From an uncultured Rhodocyclaceae bacterium (lineage in GTDB: Bacteria; Pseudomonadota; Gammaproteobacteria; Burkholderiales; Rhodocyclaceae), in the NCBI GenBank assembly GCA_907163075.1, contig CAJQTY010000001.1:2170001-2234000 (forward strand): 64,000 nt of DNA, given 5' to 3'. The notes below the pieces were generated by a model. The model was not told the DNA's origin and ran no database searches. It worked only from the letters and a program-made list of their open reading frames with translations. Below are positions 27,693 to 36,464 of the stretch, piece after piece. Numbering within the stretch: position 1 is the first letter of the stretch; the number at the start of each line of letters is the position of its first letter. The position numbers and the translations under genes are program-made.

Positions 27693-27947
27693 ATGATCGC
27701 CAATACTCAAACAAGCAAAGCACGCCGTTCCGTCCATCTGCTCACGAATCCACAACCGGACGCCGAGGAGCGCAGTGAAATACTGGCGCTCATGCGGTTT
27801 ACCAAAAGGGGCATGTGCGCTTTCGAGATTGCGGAAGCCAATTTTTTGACGCTGCAGAAGGCCATGCTGCATCTCCAGGAATTGATGACGAGCGGCCGTA
27901 TCGTGCGCGTGATCAGGGACGGCATCCTCTTGCACGAATTGGCCTGA
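27693..27947 (+). CDS. small hypothetical protein, possible winged-helix
   Basis: An 84-aa protein (MIANTQTSKARRSVHLL..). The middle, EILALMRFTKRGMCAFEIAEANFLTLQKAMLHLQELMTSGRIVRVIRDGILLHEL, reads like a helix-turn-helix followed by a wing (a short strand pair RIVRVIRDGILLHEL), so it may be a small DNA-binding protein. No family was recognised. The charge pattern and codon use look coding. It is 92 bases upstream of the GST gene and in the same direction. Confidence 0.55.
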   Translation: MIANTQTSKARRSVHLLTNPQPDAEERSEILALMRFTKRGMCAFEIAEANFLTLQKAMLHLQELMTSGRIVRVIRDGILLHELA

Positions 27948-28039
27948 CAAACTCGTGCTCGCTGATACGCAGGAAATTTGGCGGCGCCGGCTGAACAAAA
28001 TGCCGGCAACGCGCCGCCCTACCAGAACGGAGTTTCAAA

Positions 28040-28741
28040 ATGATCGACCTCTACTACTGGACAACGCCGAACGGCCACAAGATCACGATGTTCCTAGAGG
28101 AGGCTGGGCTCCCGTATCGCATCATTCCAATCAACATCGGCCGCGGCGAACAGTTCGCCCCCGAATTCCTGCGCATCGCACCGAACAACCGCATCCCCGC
28201 GATCGTGGACGACGCGCCGGCCGACGGCGGAGAGGCGCTGTCGATTTTCGAATCGGGAGCGATCCTGCTGTACCTGGCCGACAAGACCCGGCGCTTCATC
28301 GCGCAGGATTTGCGCGGCCGGAACCTGACGCTGCAGTGGCTCTTCTGGCAAATGGGCGGGCTTGGCCCGATGGCCGGGCAGAACCATCATTTCAGCCAAT
28401 ACGCGCCGGAGAAACTTCCGTACGCGATGGATCGTTACGTGAAAGAAACGGCGCGGCTGTACGCGGTACTGAACAGGCAGTTGACCGACGGGCGCGAATA
28501 CATCGCCGGCGACTATTCGATCGCCGACATGGCCTGTTATCCGTGGGTAGTCCCGTATGAAAAGCAGGGACAGAAACTTGAGGACTTTGCGCATCTGGCG
28601 CGCTGGTTCGCCCGGGTGCAACAGCGCCCGGCGACCGAACGCGCCTACGCCCGAGCCAGCGAAGTCAACAACGCACAGGGGATGGACGAGGCCGCCAAGC
28701 GCGTGCTGTTCGGCCAGGACGCTGCCAGCGTTCGCCGATAG
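28040..28741 (+). CDS. glutathione S-transferase family (YfcG/Nu-like)
   Basis: A 233-aa GST. The N-terminal thioredoxin-fold domain starts MIDLYYWTTPNGHKITMFLEEAGLPY and holds the cis-Pro loop PNNRIPAIVDD and the glutathione-binding LSIFESGAILLYLAD. The C-terminal all-helical domain ends with DYSIADMACYPWV. The WTTPNG start is that of the YfcG/YghU (Nu-class) enzymes, which are active as disulfide-bond reductases with glutathione. The start has GGAG about nine bases upstream. A terminator follows closely. Confidence 0.93.
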   Translation: MIDLYYWTTPNGHKITMFLEEAGLPYRIIPINIGRGEQFAPEFLRIAPNNRIPAIVDDAPADGGEALSIFESGAILLYLADKTRRFIAQDLRGRNLTLQWLFWQMGGLGPMAGQNHHFSQYAPEKLPYAMDRYVKETARLYAVLNRQLTDGREYIAGDYSIADMACYPWVVPYEKQGQKLEDFAHLARWFARVQQRPATERAYARASEVNNAQGMDEAAKRVLFGQDAASVRR

Positions 28742-28751
28742 CGGCCAGCCA

Positions 28752-28776
28752 AATCCCGATTGGTCGGGGGTTTTGA
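28752..28776 (+). terminator. terminator after the GST gene
   Basis: A 5-bp stem CCCGA/TCGGG with loop TTGG is followed by GGTTTT, eleven bases after the GST stop. It is weak but correctly placed for rho-independent termination. Confidence 0.6.
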
Positions 28777-28782
28777 TTTATT

Positions 28783-28828
28783 TCGCAAGCGCCATATATT
28801 AGGCTGGCCTAATATATGGCGCTTGCGA
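28783..28828. repeat. perfect inverted repeat, 22-bp arms, 2-base spacer
   Basis: The arm TCGCAAGCGCCATATATTAG (first 20 of 22 bases, 28783-28804) is repeated exactly in inverse orientation at 28807-28828, leaving a TG spacer. There is no T-run, so it is not a standard terminator. It sits exactly between the intact GST gene and the debris field, so it may be a transposon scar, a cruciform-forming site or a protein-binding site. Confidence 0.9.
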
Positions 28829-28837
28829 GCGTCCCCG

Positions 28838-28980
28838 TGCACATCGTATGCCCCACTGCAATGCAATCAACCGCGTGCTGCCCGAGCGGCCGGCTGAAAA
28901 ACCGGGTTGCGGCAAGTGCCGGCAAGCCCTGTTTAACGGCTCTCCGCTGGAATTGACCGGCAACAATTCGGGATTTTCCC
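28838..28980 (+). pseudogene. trxC: thioredoxin-2 (trxC) N-terminal fragment
   Basis: Allowing for one missing C near 28853, the plus strand reads VHIVCPHCNAINRVLPERPA, a C-G-K-C motif (CGKCRQALFNGSPLELTG) and then loses similarity. This is the N-terminal zinc-ribbon of thioredoxin 2 with its two CxxC pairs. The thioredoxin domain itself is absent. The fragment is thus both frameshifted and truncated. Confidence 0.7.
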
Positions 28981-29373
28981 CGGACCCTAATGAGAGACGC
29001 GCGCGCGGGCCTCAATCGCTGGCCGGGAGTCGCTTGCCTCCCCTGAAGCCAATCAGGCGCTCCCCGCGCGGGTCCAACCCGCTTCACATCAACGCTGGCA
29101 GTGCGTCGCTGGTCTTGGGCCGCCAGCAAACGGCGGTGATTCCTTTCCTGTTTTGCCTTATGGACGCATTTTGCTTGTCTTCCGCTCACGCCGTGGCGAG
29201 GCGAAAATCCTCGCCATAGTGCAGTACCGCCGCTTTCCAGTAGCCGCGTCGTTCAACGAGATTTTTGACCGAGCGACTGAAGCGATCCTCTTTCTCCCCG
29301 AGTCCGGCAAGGACCGATCGGGCGCCCATCACCAATTGACTGCGCAGGCAGCACTTTTTGACATCATCAAGCC

Positions 29374-29495
29374 ATGAACACCATGACATACAAAGGCTAT
29401 ACCGCTCGCGTCGAGTATGACGAGGGTGACAATATTTTTCGTGGGCCGTATTCTCGGCATTCGCAACATGATCAGCTCTCATGGCGAAACGGTTC
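29374..29495 (+). pseudogene. hicB antitoxin fragment, frameshifted
   Basis: The start MNTMTYKGYTARVEYDEGDNIF is the beginning of a HicB antitoxin; after IF the frame must shift by one to continue as VGRILGIRNMISSHGETVRQ, the conserved HicB continuation. The sequence then ends at the IS110 piece. No hicA is visible upstream. Only about 40 of the usual 110 residues remain. Confidence 0.7.
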
Positions 29496-29608
29496 GCCAG
29501 CCTTGGTGATCCGCCCCAGTCGCGCCTTGCCGCCGCTGCTGTATTGTCCTGGCACGAGGCCGATCCAGGCCACGACCTGTCGGCCGTTGGCAAAGTCGTG
29601 TCCGCCAC

Positions 29609-29726
29609 CTAGGGAGGCACTGATTTATTCCTCGCACCGGCGGAAGCCGGTGTCCAGTTGGTTGATTTTTATGGATTCCGGCTTTCGCCGGAATGACTAT
29701 TTTTCATTTGATCAGCGTTTCCCTAG
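29609..29726. mobile_element. 110-bp MITE with CTAG target duplication
   Basis: The element at 29613-29722 is bounded by imperfect 12-bp terminal inverted repeats (GGAGGCACTGAT and, inverted, GGAAACGCTGAT; 9 of 12 match) and flanked on both sides by CTAG. Removing it and one CTAG restores the IS110 frame TASALLASLG-GGHDFANG. The inside contains two short palindromes (one about ACCGGCGGAAGCCGGT, one ATTCCGGC..GCCGGAAT). It has no gene and would need a transposase in trans; a 4-bp YTAR-type duplication is usual for the IS5 group. Confidence 0.8.
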
Positions 29727-30753
29727 ACTGGCGAGTAGTGCGCTGGCAGTGGTCGGGCCAATGCCGGGGAGTTGCATCAGCCGTTTGCTGCGCGCGTCTT
29801 CACGTGCGGCTTGGGCGATGTCGCGATTGTATTCGGCAACAAGCAAATCGATTCGGTCGGCGTGCGCCAGGAGATCGCCGACGCACTGGTTGGCGTAACC
29901 CGGCAAATCTTCCAGATGCGCACCACTCTCACGACGCAGGCAAGCCGCCTTCTGCGGAAGAACGATGCCGAATTCTGAAATCGAACCACGCAGACGGTTG
30001 TAGATGCGCTTTTCCTCTCTACAGGCTGACCAGCCGGTCCAACGGACTGGAAACGACGACACGGCCAATACGCCCTTCCCAGCCAGTCACACTTCGTTAC
30101 AGATTGGTACGTCTCCAGCCCAAATATGTCACAGACAAAGGTTTTCTTTGCCAATAGAGTTCGATCTGCATGGTGGAATAGCTTTTTACACTACGGAAGG
30201 AAAAACCATGAACTCGTTGAACACACTTCATTCTTGACCTCCGCGCCATTCGAAATCCGGGGAGATTAATTTCCTCCAGGCGTCCGAGAGAATTCTCGGC
30301 GCCAATTCGCCAGCCGGCTGCGGCGACTCAATTTTTTCTCGGCTCAGCAATTTGAGCGTCCATCTTGGTGTGACTACCTCATCAGGATTCAATACATCAT
30401 CGACCCTGGCAAACGTCAGTGTTGTGGAAAGGATTCAAAATGAACGAACCTAATACGACGACCCATGAGCTGGATCATTTGCACGACCTTGGATCCATAG
30501 ACCTGGAGCAGCTTCTCACTTCGTGCCTGCCGCGCAAGGCGCTGCTCCCGCTGGTGAAGGAGCGAGTAAAGCTGGTCATTGCTCAATTCGCCCAACGTGC
30601 GTTTGTAGCGAACGCAACGAACGATGCAATGGCATCGGCGAGGCTGGTGGACTATCTGCGCAGTGCTGCGGCCATTCGTAAGGCTCCGTCGCGCCCATCT
30701 GTACGCCACGGCCAAGCCCATGCACGCTTGACGCTTTTCCGAAGGGACGGCCA

Positions 30754-31062
30754 ATGGCGAAGCGACACGGGGCGGATTTCTGGCGGGAGCATCTTGATGC
30801 TTGGCATCAAAGCGACCTGACGCAGAAAGCGTACTGCGCAAATAACGGATTAGGAGAGAAGGCGTTTTATCGCTGGCATCGCAAGGACAAGGAAGCGATA
30901 GCGGCGGCGAAAGCCCCGTTGACTCTGATACCGACGCACCTTGGCGCGCCCGCTCCTGTGGCAAACAACGTCGTACGACTGCACAGTCCCGGTGGCTGGC
31001 GCATCGAATTGCCGGCAACGAATGCACCGTGGTTGTCCGACCTTCTGAAGCAACTGCCATGA
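30754..31062 (+). CDS. tnpA: IS66 TnpA (HTH accessory protein)
   Basis: A 102-aa IS66 orf1 product: MAKRHGADFWREHLDAWHQSDLTQKAYCANNGLGEKAFYRWH is the helix-turn-helix that probably binds the element ends; the C-terminus is variable. Its TGA overlaps the ATG of tnpB. Needed for transposition of IS66-type elements. Confidence 0.88.
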   Translation: MAKRHGADFWREHLDAWHQSDLTQKAYCANNGLGEKAFYRWHRKDKEAIAAAKAPLTLIPTHLGAPAPVANNVVRLHSPGGWRIELPATNAPWLSDLLKQLP

Positions 31063-31406
31063 TGCCGATGCCGACGCCGACTCAGGTCTGGCTGGTGGTC
31101 GAAGCGATCGACATGCGCGCCGGCATCGACGGACTCTCGCAGCGGATACAGACCACCCTCGGCCGCACGCCGTGCGATGGCAGCGCCTACGCCTTCCGCA
31201 ACCGCCGGCAGAATCGACTCAAGCTGCTTATCTGGGATGGCACCGGCGTCTGGCTTTGTCAGCGCCGTTTGCATCAAGGTCACTTCACCTGGCCAAGTAC
31301 AAATACGCCGGTATTTACCCTCACCGATGTGCAATGGCGATGGCTCATTGCGGGGGTCGATTGGCAGCGACTGGATGCCGCTTCGCCGGCCCACTGGCGT
31401 GCATGA
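31059..31406 (+). CDS. tnpB: IS66 Orf2 (TnpB accessory protein)
   Basis: A 115-aa IS66 Orf2-like protein with VWLVVEAIDMRAGIDGLSQRI, the family motif RRQNRLKLLIWDGTGVWL and RLHQGHFTWP. It starts at the ATG overlapping the tnpA stop. The function in transposition is essential but biochemically unclear. Confidence 0.9.
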   Translation: MMPMPTPTQVWLVVEAIDMRAGIDGLSQRIQTTLGRTPCDGSAYAFRNRRQNRLKLLIWDGTGVWLCQRRLHQGHFTWPSTNTPVFTLTDVQWRWLIAGVDWQRLDAASPAHWRA

Positions 31407-31479
31407 AGAAGGTGACTCAATTCTTCTGTAACGACCTATTTGCAGTGCTTTCAGGACTTTTGAAGAGTATAATGATGGC

Positions 31480-33090
31480 ATGGATTTTAATGCTGAACTG
31501 GCTCGATTTAACCCTGACCCGTCGCTCTCACTTTGGATCACGGACGCCGTTCAAACGCTGCTCGACCAAGTCCAAAATGACGCCGCAAAAGCCCGTCAGC
31601 AAGTCACCGAACGCGACACTGAATTGTTCGCCGCCAAGGCCAAGATCCAGGCCCTCACGCTGGAACTGGCCCATCTGCGCCGGATGCGGTTCGGGGCCAG
31701 CAGCGAAGCGCTGTCGGTCGAGCAACGCGATTTGTTCCAGGAAACGCTGGCCAGCGATAGCGCCGCGGCGGCGGATGAACTGGCCAGGCGACTGCTCGGT
31801 GTACCGGCATCCCTGGCAGCACCGCCAACGATTCGCCCTCGTGCCGGTCGCCAACCCTTGCCTGAGCACCTGCCCCGCATCGAACACCGTCACGAACCGG
31901 AGTCCTGCACGTGCGGTCAATGTGGTAAGGATCTGGTCAAGATCGGTGAGGACATTAGCGAACAGCTCGATGTCGAACCAGCTCGTTTCTTCGTTCATCG
32001 TCACATCCGTCCGCAGTACGCCTGCCGTGCCTGTGAGACGGTGTCTGCCGCGCCGATCCCGCCAGCGGTGATCGATGGTGGCCTGGCCGCGGTCGGTTTG
32101 TACGTCTGGCTGATCATCGGCAAGTACATGGACCATCTGCCGCTCTACCGGCTGGAGCAGATCGCGGCGCGCGAGCGGGTCATTCTGTCGCGCTCCACCC
32201 TGGCCGAATGGGTCGGCCGGATCGGCGTGTCCCTGCAACCGCTCGCTGATCGCCTGGCCGCGCTGCTGCTCGAGCGGGCGGTGCTGCATGCCGATGAAAC
32301 ACCGGTCGCGCAGCTCGATCCCGGGAAAGGCAAGACGAAACGGGCGTATCTTTGGGCCTATCGCAGCAATGTACTGGAGACCGGGCCGCCGATCGTCGTC
32401 TTTGATTACCAGACCAGTCGCGCCGGACAACATGCCCGAGATTTCCTGGATGGGTGGCAGGGTCATCTCATGGTTGATGATTTCTCAGGTTACAAAGCGT
32501 TGTTTGCCAAGGGGGTGACGGAGCTTGCCTGTCTGGCGCATGCGCGCCGGAAATTCTTCGATCTGAATGCGGCCCACGCCAATCCGATGGCGCTGGAGGC
32601 GTTGAGCCGAATCGCGGTGTTGTACGCGGTTGAGAAGCAGGGAGCACATATGGACGCCGCGGCACGCGCGCAATTACGCCGGGATGAGGCGCTGCCGTTG
32701 CTGCACTCGATGCACGACTGGCTGCTACGGGTTCGGGTGACGGTAGCAAATGGCGGAGGAAGCGCGAAAGCCATCGATTACAGCCTTCGGCGCTGGACGG
32801 CCTTGCGTCGCTATGCCACGGACGGATGTTTGCCAATCGACAACAATCCGGTTGAGAACATCATTCGGCCGATTGCCATCGGGAAAAAGAACTGGCTTTT
32901 CGTCGGATCGGAACGCGCTGGAAAACGCGCCGCCGCGATTCAGACCCTGCTCGCCACCGCCAAGCTCAATGGACTTGATCCGGCCGCTTGGCTGCGTGAA
33001 ACCTTGGAGAAGTTGCCAACGTGCCGCAACAATCAGATCGACTCGCTGTTGCCGATACGCCCGGGTCTGATACCACCAATCTCACCATAA
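31480..33090 (+). CDS. tnpC: IS66 transposase TnpC
   Basis: A 536-aa DDE transposase. It has an N-terminal coiled coil and leucine-rich region (AKARQQVTERDTELFAAKAK), RRMRFGASSEAL, a zinc-binding segment CTCGQCGKDLV with Cys in the following RPQYACRACE, and the catalytic core: YKYMDHLPLYR-like region, LHADETPV (first Asp), LMVDDFSGYK (second Asp) and later VENIIRPIAIGKKNWLF (Glu). All are present, so it is probably active. Its stop lies 27 bases before the right end. Confidence 0.93.
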   Translation: MDFNAELARFNPDPSLSLWITDAVQTLLDQVQNDAAKARQQVTERDTELFAAKAKIQALTLELAHLRRMRFGASSEALSVEQRDLFQETLASDSAAAADELARRLLGVPASLAAPPTIRPRAGRQPLPEHLPRIEHRHEPESCTCGQCGKDLVKIGEDISEQLDVEPARFFVHRHIRPQYACRACETVSAAPIPPAVIDGGLAAVGLYVWLIIGKYMDHLPLYRLEQIAARERVILSRSTLAEWVGRIGVSLQPLADRLAALLLERAVLHADETPVAQLDPGKGKTKRAYLWAYRSNVLETGPPIVVFDYQTSRAGQHARDFLDGWQGHLMVDDFSGYKALFAKGVTELACLAHARRKFFDLNAAHANPMALEALSRIAVLYAVEKQGAHMDAAARAQLRRDEALPLLHSMHDWLLRVRVTVANGGGSAKAIDYSLRRWTALRRYATDGCLPIDNNPVENIIRPIAIGKKNWLFVGSERAGKRAAAIQTLLATAKLNGLDPAAWLRETLEKLPTCRNNQIDSLLPIRPGLIPPISP

Positions 33091-33339
33091 AGGTACGTGG
33101 GGGCGTTACGCGCTTACGGCCATTCCACTCCCGATGGAGTTATGCACCCTCATGGCGCGGGTTGGGTTTGATAAAGCCCTGTTCACCTATGGCCATTCCG
33201 ACGGAATGCCAGTTGGATACGCTGAAGGGTCGTGGTTGCTAAAGTTCGTTGGACACGCGGAGAAGGAACCGTCAAGCCCTCAGGAAGCATCCTGGCTCCG
33301 TCTTCTTGACAACAACGCGACGAGGCATTGATCGTAGTA

Positions 33340-33572
33340 AGTGCTCCGCGCAGGGCTACTCGGCTTTCGCAGCCGCCGAAACTGATTCAACGGCTTGAGG
33401 CCAACAATTTACGCCCGAACATCGTCTACGAATTCGACGGCAACGCCCTGATGAATACATTCGGACAAGCTGGCGTAGCCTCGGCGCGGTGCCGACTGCG
33501 ATCGGCGAACACGTCCATGAGCAGTACAAAGTCACTGAAATCGGTCGCGTCGATTCCGTGATCGAACACTGA
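33340..33572 (+). pseudogene. nhaR-like LysR regulator fragment
   Basis: The reading LIQRLEANNLRPNIVYEFDGNALMNTFGQAGV followed, after a one-base shift, by GAVPTAIGEHVHEQYKVTEIG and RVDSVIEH matches the effector domain end of NhaR-type LysR regulators (EFDDSALLKAFGQAG...EIGR). The DNA-binding half is missing and the frame is broken, so it is a remnant. Confidence 0.6.
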
Positions 33573-33770
33573 TTGACGGAGGCCGGGAAGGAAACGGCCG
33601 CGTCACTGGAATTCGTAGAACATTTCCCGGATACTGCCGACAGCGTGATTCGTCCACCAGCCTTGTTTACGGAGATTCAAGGTGCGGCAATCGTGCCAAT
33701 TCGCGTCTGGTCAAGACCAAATCCCTTTCAGATTGTTGATTAGCTGCTTCTGTCCGAGATCGCCAAAATC

Positions 33771-34769
33771 ATGAAAAAAGTCTCATGGGGTGTACTGAGT
33801 ACCGCAAAAATCGGGATGGAAAAAGTCATCCCCGCCATGCGACAAGGCCAGTGGTGCAACGTCAAGGCCATCGCGTCGCGTTCCCTGCCCGCCGCGCAAA
33901 GTGCCGCGGACAAGCTGGGTATCGCCAAGGCCTATGGTTCCTATGAGGAACTGATTGCCGATCCCGGCATCGAGGCCATTTACATCCCACTGCCCAATGA
34001 CCTGCACGTCCCCCTGACTCTCGCCGCGGCACGCGCCGGCAAACATGTGCTGTGCGAAAAACCGCTGGCCTTGAACGCCGCCCAGGCGGCCGAGTTGCGC
34101 GAGGTGGCTGGCACGGTGCATATCATGGAGGCGTTCATGGTGCGCTTCCATCCGCAGTGGATTCGGGCGCGGGAGATCGTGCTTAGCGGCGCCCTGGGGG
34201 AACTGCGCACGATTCAGTCCTTCTTCTCGTACTTCAACCGGCAGCCCAACAATATCCGGAACCATCCGGAAAACGGTGGCGGCGCGCTCTACGACATTGG
34301 CTGCTATCCGATTGTGACTGGGCGCTTTCTGTTTGACGCCGAACCCGTGCGCGTGATGGCCCTGATCGACCGCGATCCGGATTTCAAAACCGATCGCACG
34401 GTCAGCGCGGTGCTCGACTTCGGAGGCGGACGCCGCCTCGACTTCACCGTTTCCACCCAGTCAGTGCCCTACCAGCGTGTGCATGTCTTTGGAACGCAGC
34501 AGCGCCTGGAGATCGAAATTCCCTTCAATGCCCCGCCAGGAGTCGCCACACGAATCTTCATCGACGACGGCCGGATTCTCGGTGGCGCCTCGGCGCTCTG
34601 CGAAACCTTGCCGCCGTGCGATCAATACACCCTGCAAGGCGATGCGTTTTCGCGCGTCGTTCGCGGCGATATGGCTTTGCCCTATGGCATCGAGGACACA
34701 ATCAAGAACATGCGGGTGATCGATGCGCTTTTCCTGTCCGAGCAAAGCGGTCGCTGGGAAAACGTCTAG
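33771..34769 (+). CDS. Gfo/Idh/MocA-family oxidoreductase
   Basis: A 332-aa NAD(P)-dependent sugar-type dehydrogenase. N-terminal Rossmann part: VSWGVLSTAKIGMEKVIPAM, then YIPLPNDLHVPLTLAAARAGKHVLCEKPLALNAAQA with the catalytic-region EKP, and the C-terminal GGGALYDIGCYPIVTGRFLF (DxGxYP) typical of glucose-fructose oxidoreductase/dihydrodiol dehydrogenase relatives. The substrate is not predictable. It is followed after 41 bases by another member of the same superfamily. No polysaccharide genes are beside it. Confidence 0.88.
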   Translation: MKKVSWGVLSTAKIGMEKVIPAMRQGQWCNVKAIASRSLPAAQSAADKLGIAKAYGSYEELIADPGIEAIYIPLPNDLHVPLTLAAARAGKHVLCEKPLALNAAQAAELREVAGTVHIMEAFMVRFHPQWIRAREIVLSGALGELRTIQSFFSYFNRQPNNIRNHPENGGGALYDIGCYPIVTGRFLFDAEPVRVMALIDRDPDFKTDRTVSAVLDFGGGRRLDFTVSTQSVPYQRVHVFGTQQRLEIEIPFNAPPGVATRIFIDDGRILGGASALCETLPPCDQYTLQGDAFSRVVRGDMALPYGIEDTIKNMRVIDALFLSEQSGRWENV

Positions 34770-34810
34770 ACACCCGGTAAGCCGCGCAACCCATTTCCTG
34801 CAGGAGTTCT

Positions 34811-35992
34811 ATGTCGCTCAACCCCGTTTATTCCCTGCTTGGCCGCCGGCTTCGCCTGGCCGTCATCGGTGGCGGGCCGGGTTCCTTTATCGGTGCCATG
34901 CATCGCCATGCCGCGGCGCTTGATAACCGCTACACCCTGGTCGCCGCGGCTCTGTCGTCAAATCCGGAAAAGAGCCTGCAAGCCGGGCGCGAACTCGGCC
35001 TGGCGGCGGAGCGAGTGTATGTCACGGGTCTGGCACTTATTGCCGGCGAAGCAGCACATTCCGAGGGCGCCGACGTAATCGCCATCATGACCCCGAACGA
35101 CAGCCACTTCGAACTGGCCGGCGCTGCGCTCACACAAGGCTTCGACGTCATCTGCGACAAGCCGATGACCAATACGCTCGATGAGGCGAGCCGCCTACAT
35201 GCGGCGGTCGCGGCCAGCGGAAGGATATTTTGTCTCACTCACAATTACACCGGCTACCCGATGGTACGGCAGGCGCGTTCGATGGTTGAGGCCGGCGATC
35301 TGGGCGACATTCGGCTCGTGCAGGTCGAGTACGTGCAGGGCGGCAATGCCCGAGAAAACGATCCTTCGCCGGAACAGAGCTGGCGCCACAACCCCGCCAA
35401 AGGCGGACCTTCGCTGGTGATGGGGGACATTGGCACGCATGCTCACAACCTGTTGCGCTTCATCACCGGGCTGGAGGTCGATGAAGTTGCGGCGGAAGTT
35501 GGCAGTATCGTTCCTGGCCGAACAGTGCATGACTACGCCGCTGCCATGCTGCGCCTGAGCAACGGCGCGCGCGGCAGTTTCTGGGTTACCCAGGCGGCGG
35601 CCGGGGTGGAAAACTGCCTGCGCATTCGCGTCTGCGGAGCACTCGGCAGCCTCGAGTGGGAGCAGGAGCTGCCGCAATTTCTCCAATACAAGCCGCTCGA
35701 TGGCCCGGCCCAAATACGCACCCCCAACGGACCGGGGACCCTGCCGCTGGCGGCTCGCTCGTCGCGAATTGTCAAAGGTCATCCGGAGGGCTTTCCCGAG
35801 TCGTTCGCGAATCTTTATTCCGATGCCGCCGAAGCCATCGCCGCGCGCCGCGCCGGCGTGGCTCCGGACCCGCTGGCACTGTATTTTCCAGATTCCCGTG
35901 ATGGCCTGCTGGGAGTTCGCTTCGTCGCCGCTGTCGTGCAATCGAGTGCTACGAACGGGGCGTGGGTGGCGGTGGACAATAGCGTGCCCTAA
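34811..35992 (+). CDS. Gfo/Idh/MocA-family oxidoreductase
   Basis: A 393-aa superfamily member of a different subfamily from its neighbour: LRLAVIGGGPGSFIGAMHRHAAAL, VIAIMTPNDSHFELAGAALTQGFDVICDKPMTNTLDEA (DKP in place of EKP), LTHNYTGYPMVRQARSMVE and GGPSLVMGDIGTHAHNLLRFITG (catalytic His region). It resembles inositol/scyllo-inositol dehydrogenase-like proteins. The two genes are probably cotranscribed and may act on consecutive steps in sugar or inositol catabolism; that is a guess. Confidence 0.88.
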   Translation: MSLNPVYSLLGRRLRLAVIGGGPGSFIGAMHRHAAALDNRYTLVAAALSSNPEKSLQAGRELGLAAERVYVTGLALIAGEAAHSEGADVIAIMTPNDSHFELAGAALTQGFDVICDKPMTNTLDEASRLHAAVAASGRIFCLTHNYTGYPMVRQARSMVEAGDLGDIRLVQVEYVQGGNARENDPSPEQSWRHNPAKGGPSLVMGDIGTHAHNLLRFITGLEVDEVAAEVGSIVPGRTVHDYAAAMLRLSNGARGSFWVTQAAAGVENCLRIRVCGALGSLEWEQELPQFLQYKPLDGPAQIRTPNGPGTLPLAARSSRIVKGHPEGFPESFANLYSDAAEAIAARRAGVAPDPLALYFPDSRDGLLGVRFVAAVVQSSATNGAWVAVDNSVP

Positions 35993-36464
35993 CCCGAACT
36001 GTGGCCCCTGAACTGTCCAGGACCCAGATCTAGCGATGGTTTTGGCCGTTTTTTTGACATACATGTACCCATGTACAAGTAACTTCTATGTTTCGCCAGC
36101 GATGCAGAAGCTAGCGAACAGGCGCGAAGCCGCGCCGTTGCTTGGTTGTTCTGGTCCCAGACTGGAGCATGGGCACACTTTTTGAAGTCATGTCCCTATT
36201 CTGCCCGATAGCCGCCGTCCTGCCAGCGCCGACTTTACGAAACAGTTGGCATCACAAAAAAAATTCTAAAACATGCGCTCGAAAAAGTTTCGCTTAGCGT
36301 CCGGTCCCGAGAATGGCAAGTGCAGACTTTTATACGCCCCCCTGTAGTCATACTACTGACTAGCCAGCCGGCAGAGTGTGAATTACCCGTAGTTGAAGAA
36401 GCCAGCTATACCTGCCGCTTGCGCCAAATGATTGTGGCAAACTCTTCGATCGGGTGCCGCTCAG
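35993..36464. other. left end of the island, no gene
   Basis: No open frame worth calling. It contains a candidate attachment core at 36100-36109, one integrase-arm-like sequence ATGGGCACAC at 36169-36178 and a small palindromic stretch around ACATGTACCCATGTAC (36061-36076). Confidence 0.5.

Larger units (their letters stand above)
29202..30080 (-). pseudogene. IS110-family transposase remnant, interrupted twice
   Basis: Three separated stretches on the minus strand fit an IS110 transposase in order: about 30070-29727 (NRLRGSISEFGIVLPQKAACLRRE to LMQLPGIGPTTASALLASLG), about 29608-29495 (GHDFANGRQVVAWIGLVPGQ, SSGGKARLGRITKAG) and about 29365-29202 (CLRSQLVMGARSVLAGLGE, KNLVERRGYWKAAV, ending YGEDFRLATA). 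A 110-bp MITE separates the first two and a hicB fragment lies between the last two. The N-terminal DEDD domain is not recognisable. It is inactive. Confidence 0.75.
30678..33117 (+). mobile_element. complete IS66-family element, 2440 bp
   Basis: The ends are GTAAGGCTCCGTCGCGCCC on the left and, inverted, GTAAGCGCGTAACGCCC on the right, both beginning GTAAG as IS66 ends do. The 8 bp GGCCATTC at 30670-30677 are repeated at 33118-33125, the 8-bp target duplication typical of IS66. It carries tnpA, tnpB and tnpC in order, all apparently intact. Confidence 0.93.
30440..33331 (+). pseudogene. unknown gene disrupted by the IS66 element
   Basis: The ATG at 30440 (AAAGGA upstream) opens MNEPNTTTHELDHLHDLGSI and continues to 30677, where the IS66 begins. 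Removing 30678-33117 and one copy of the 8-bp duplication rejoins the frame exactly to IPLPMELCTLMARVGFDKAL and runs to the TGA at 33331, giving a 147-aa protein. No family is recognised; it is acidic to neutral and soluble. The exact restoration of the frame shows the gene was intact before insertion. Confidence 0.7.
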
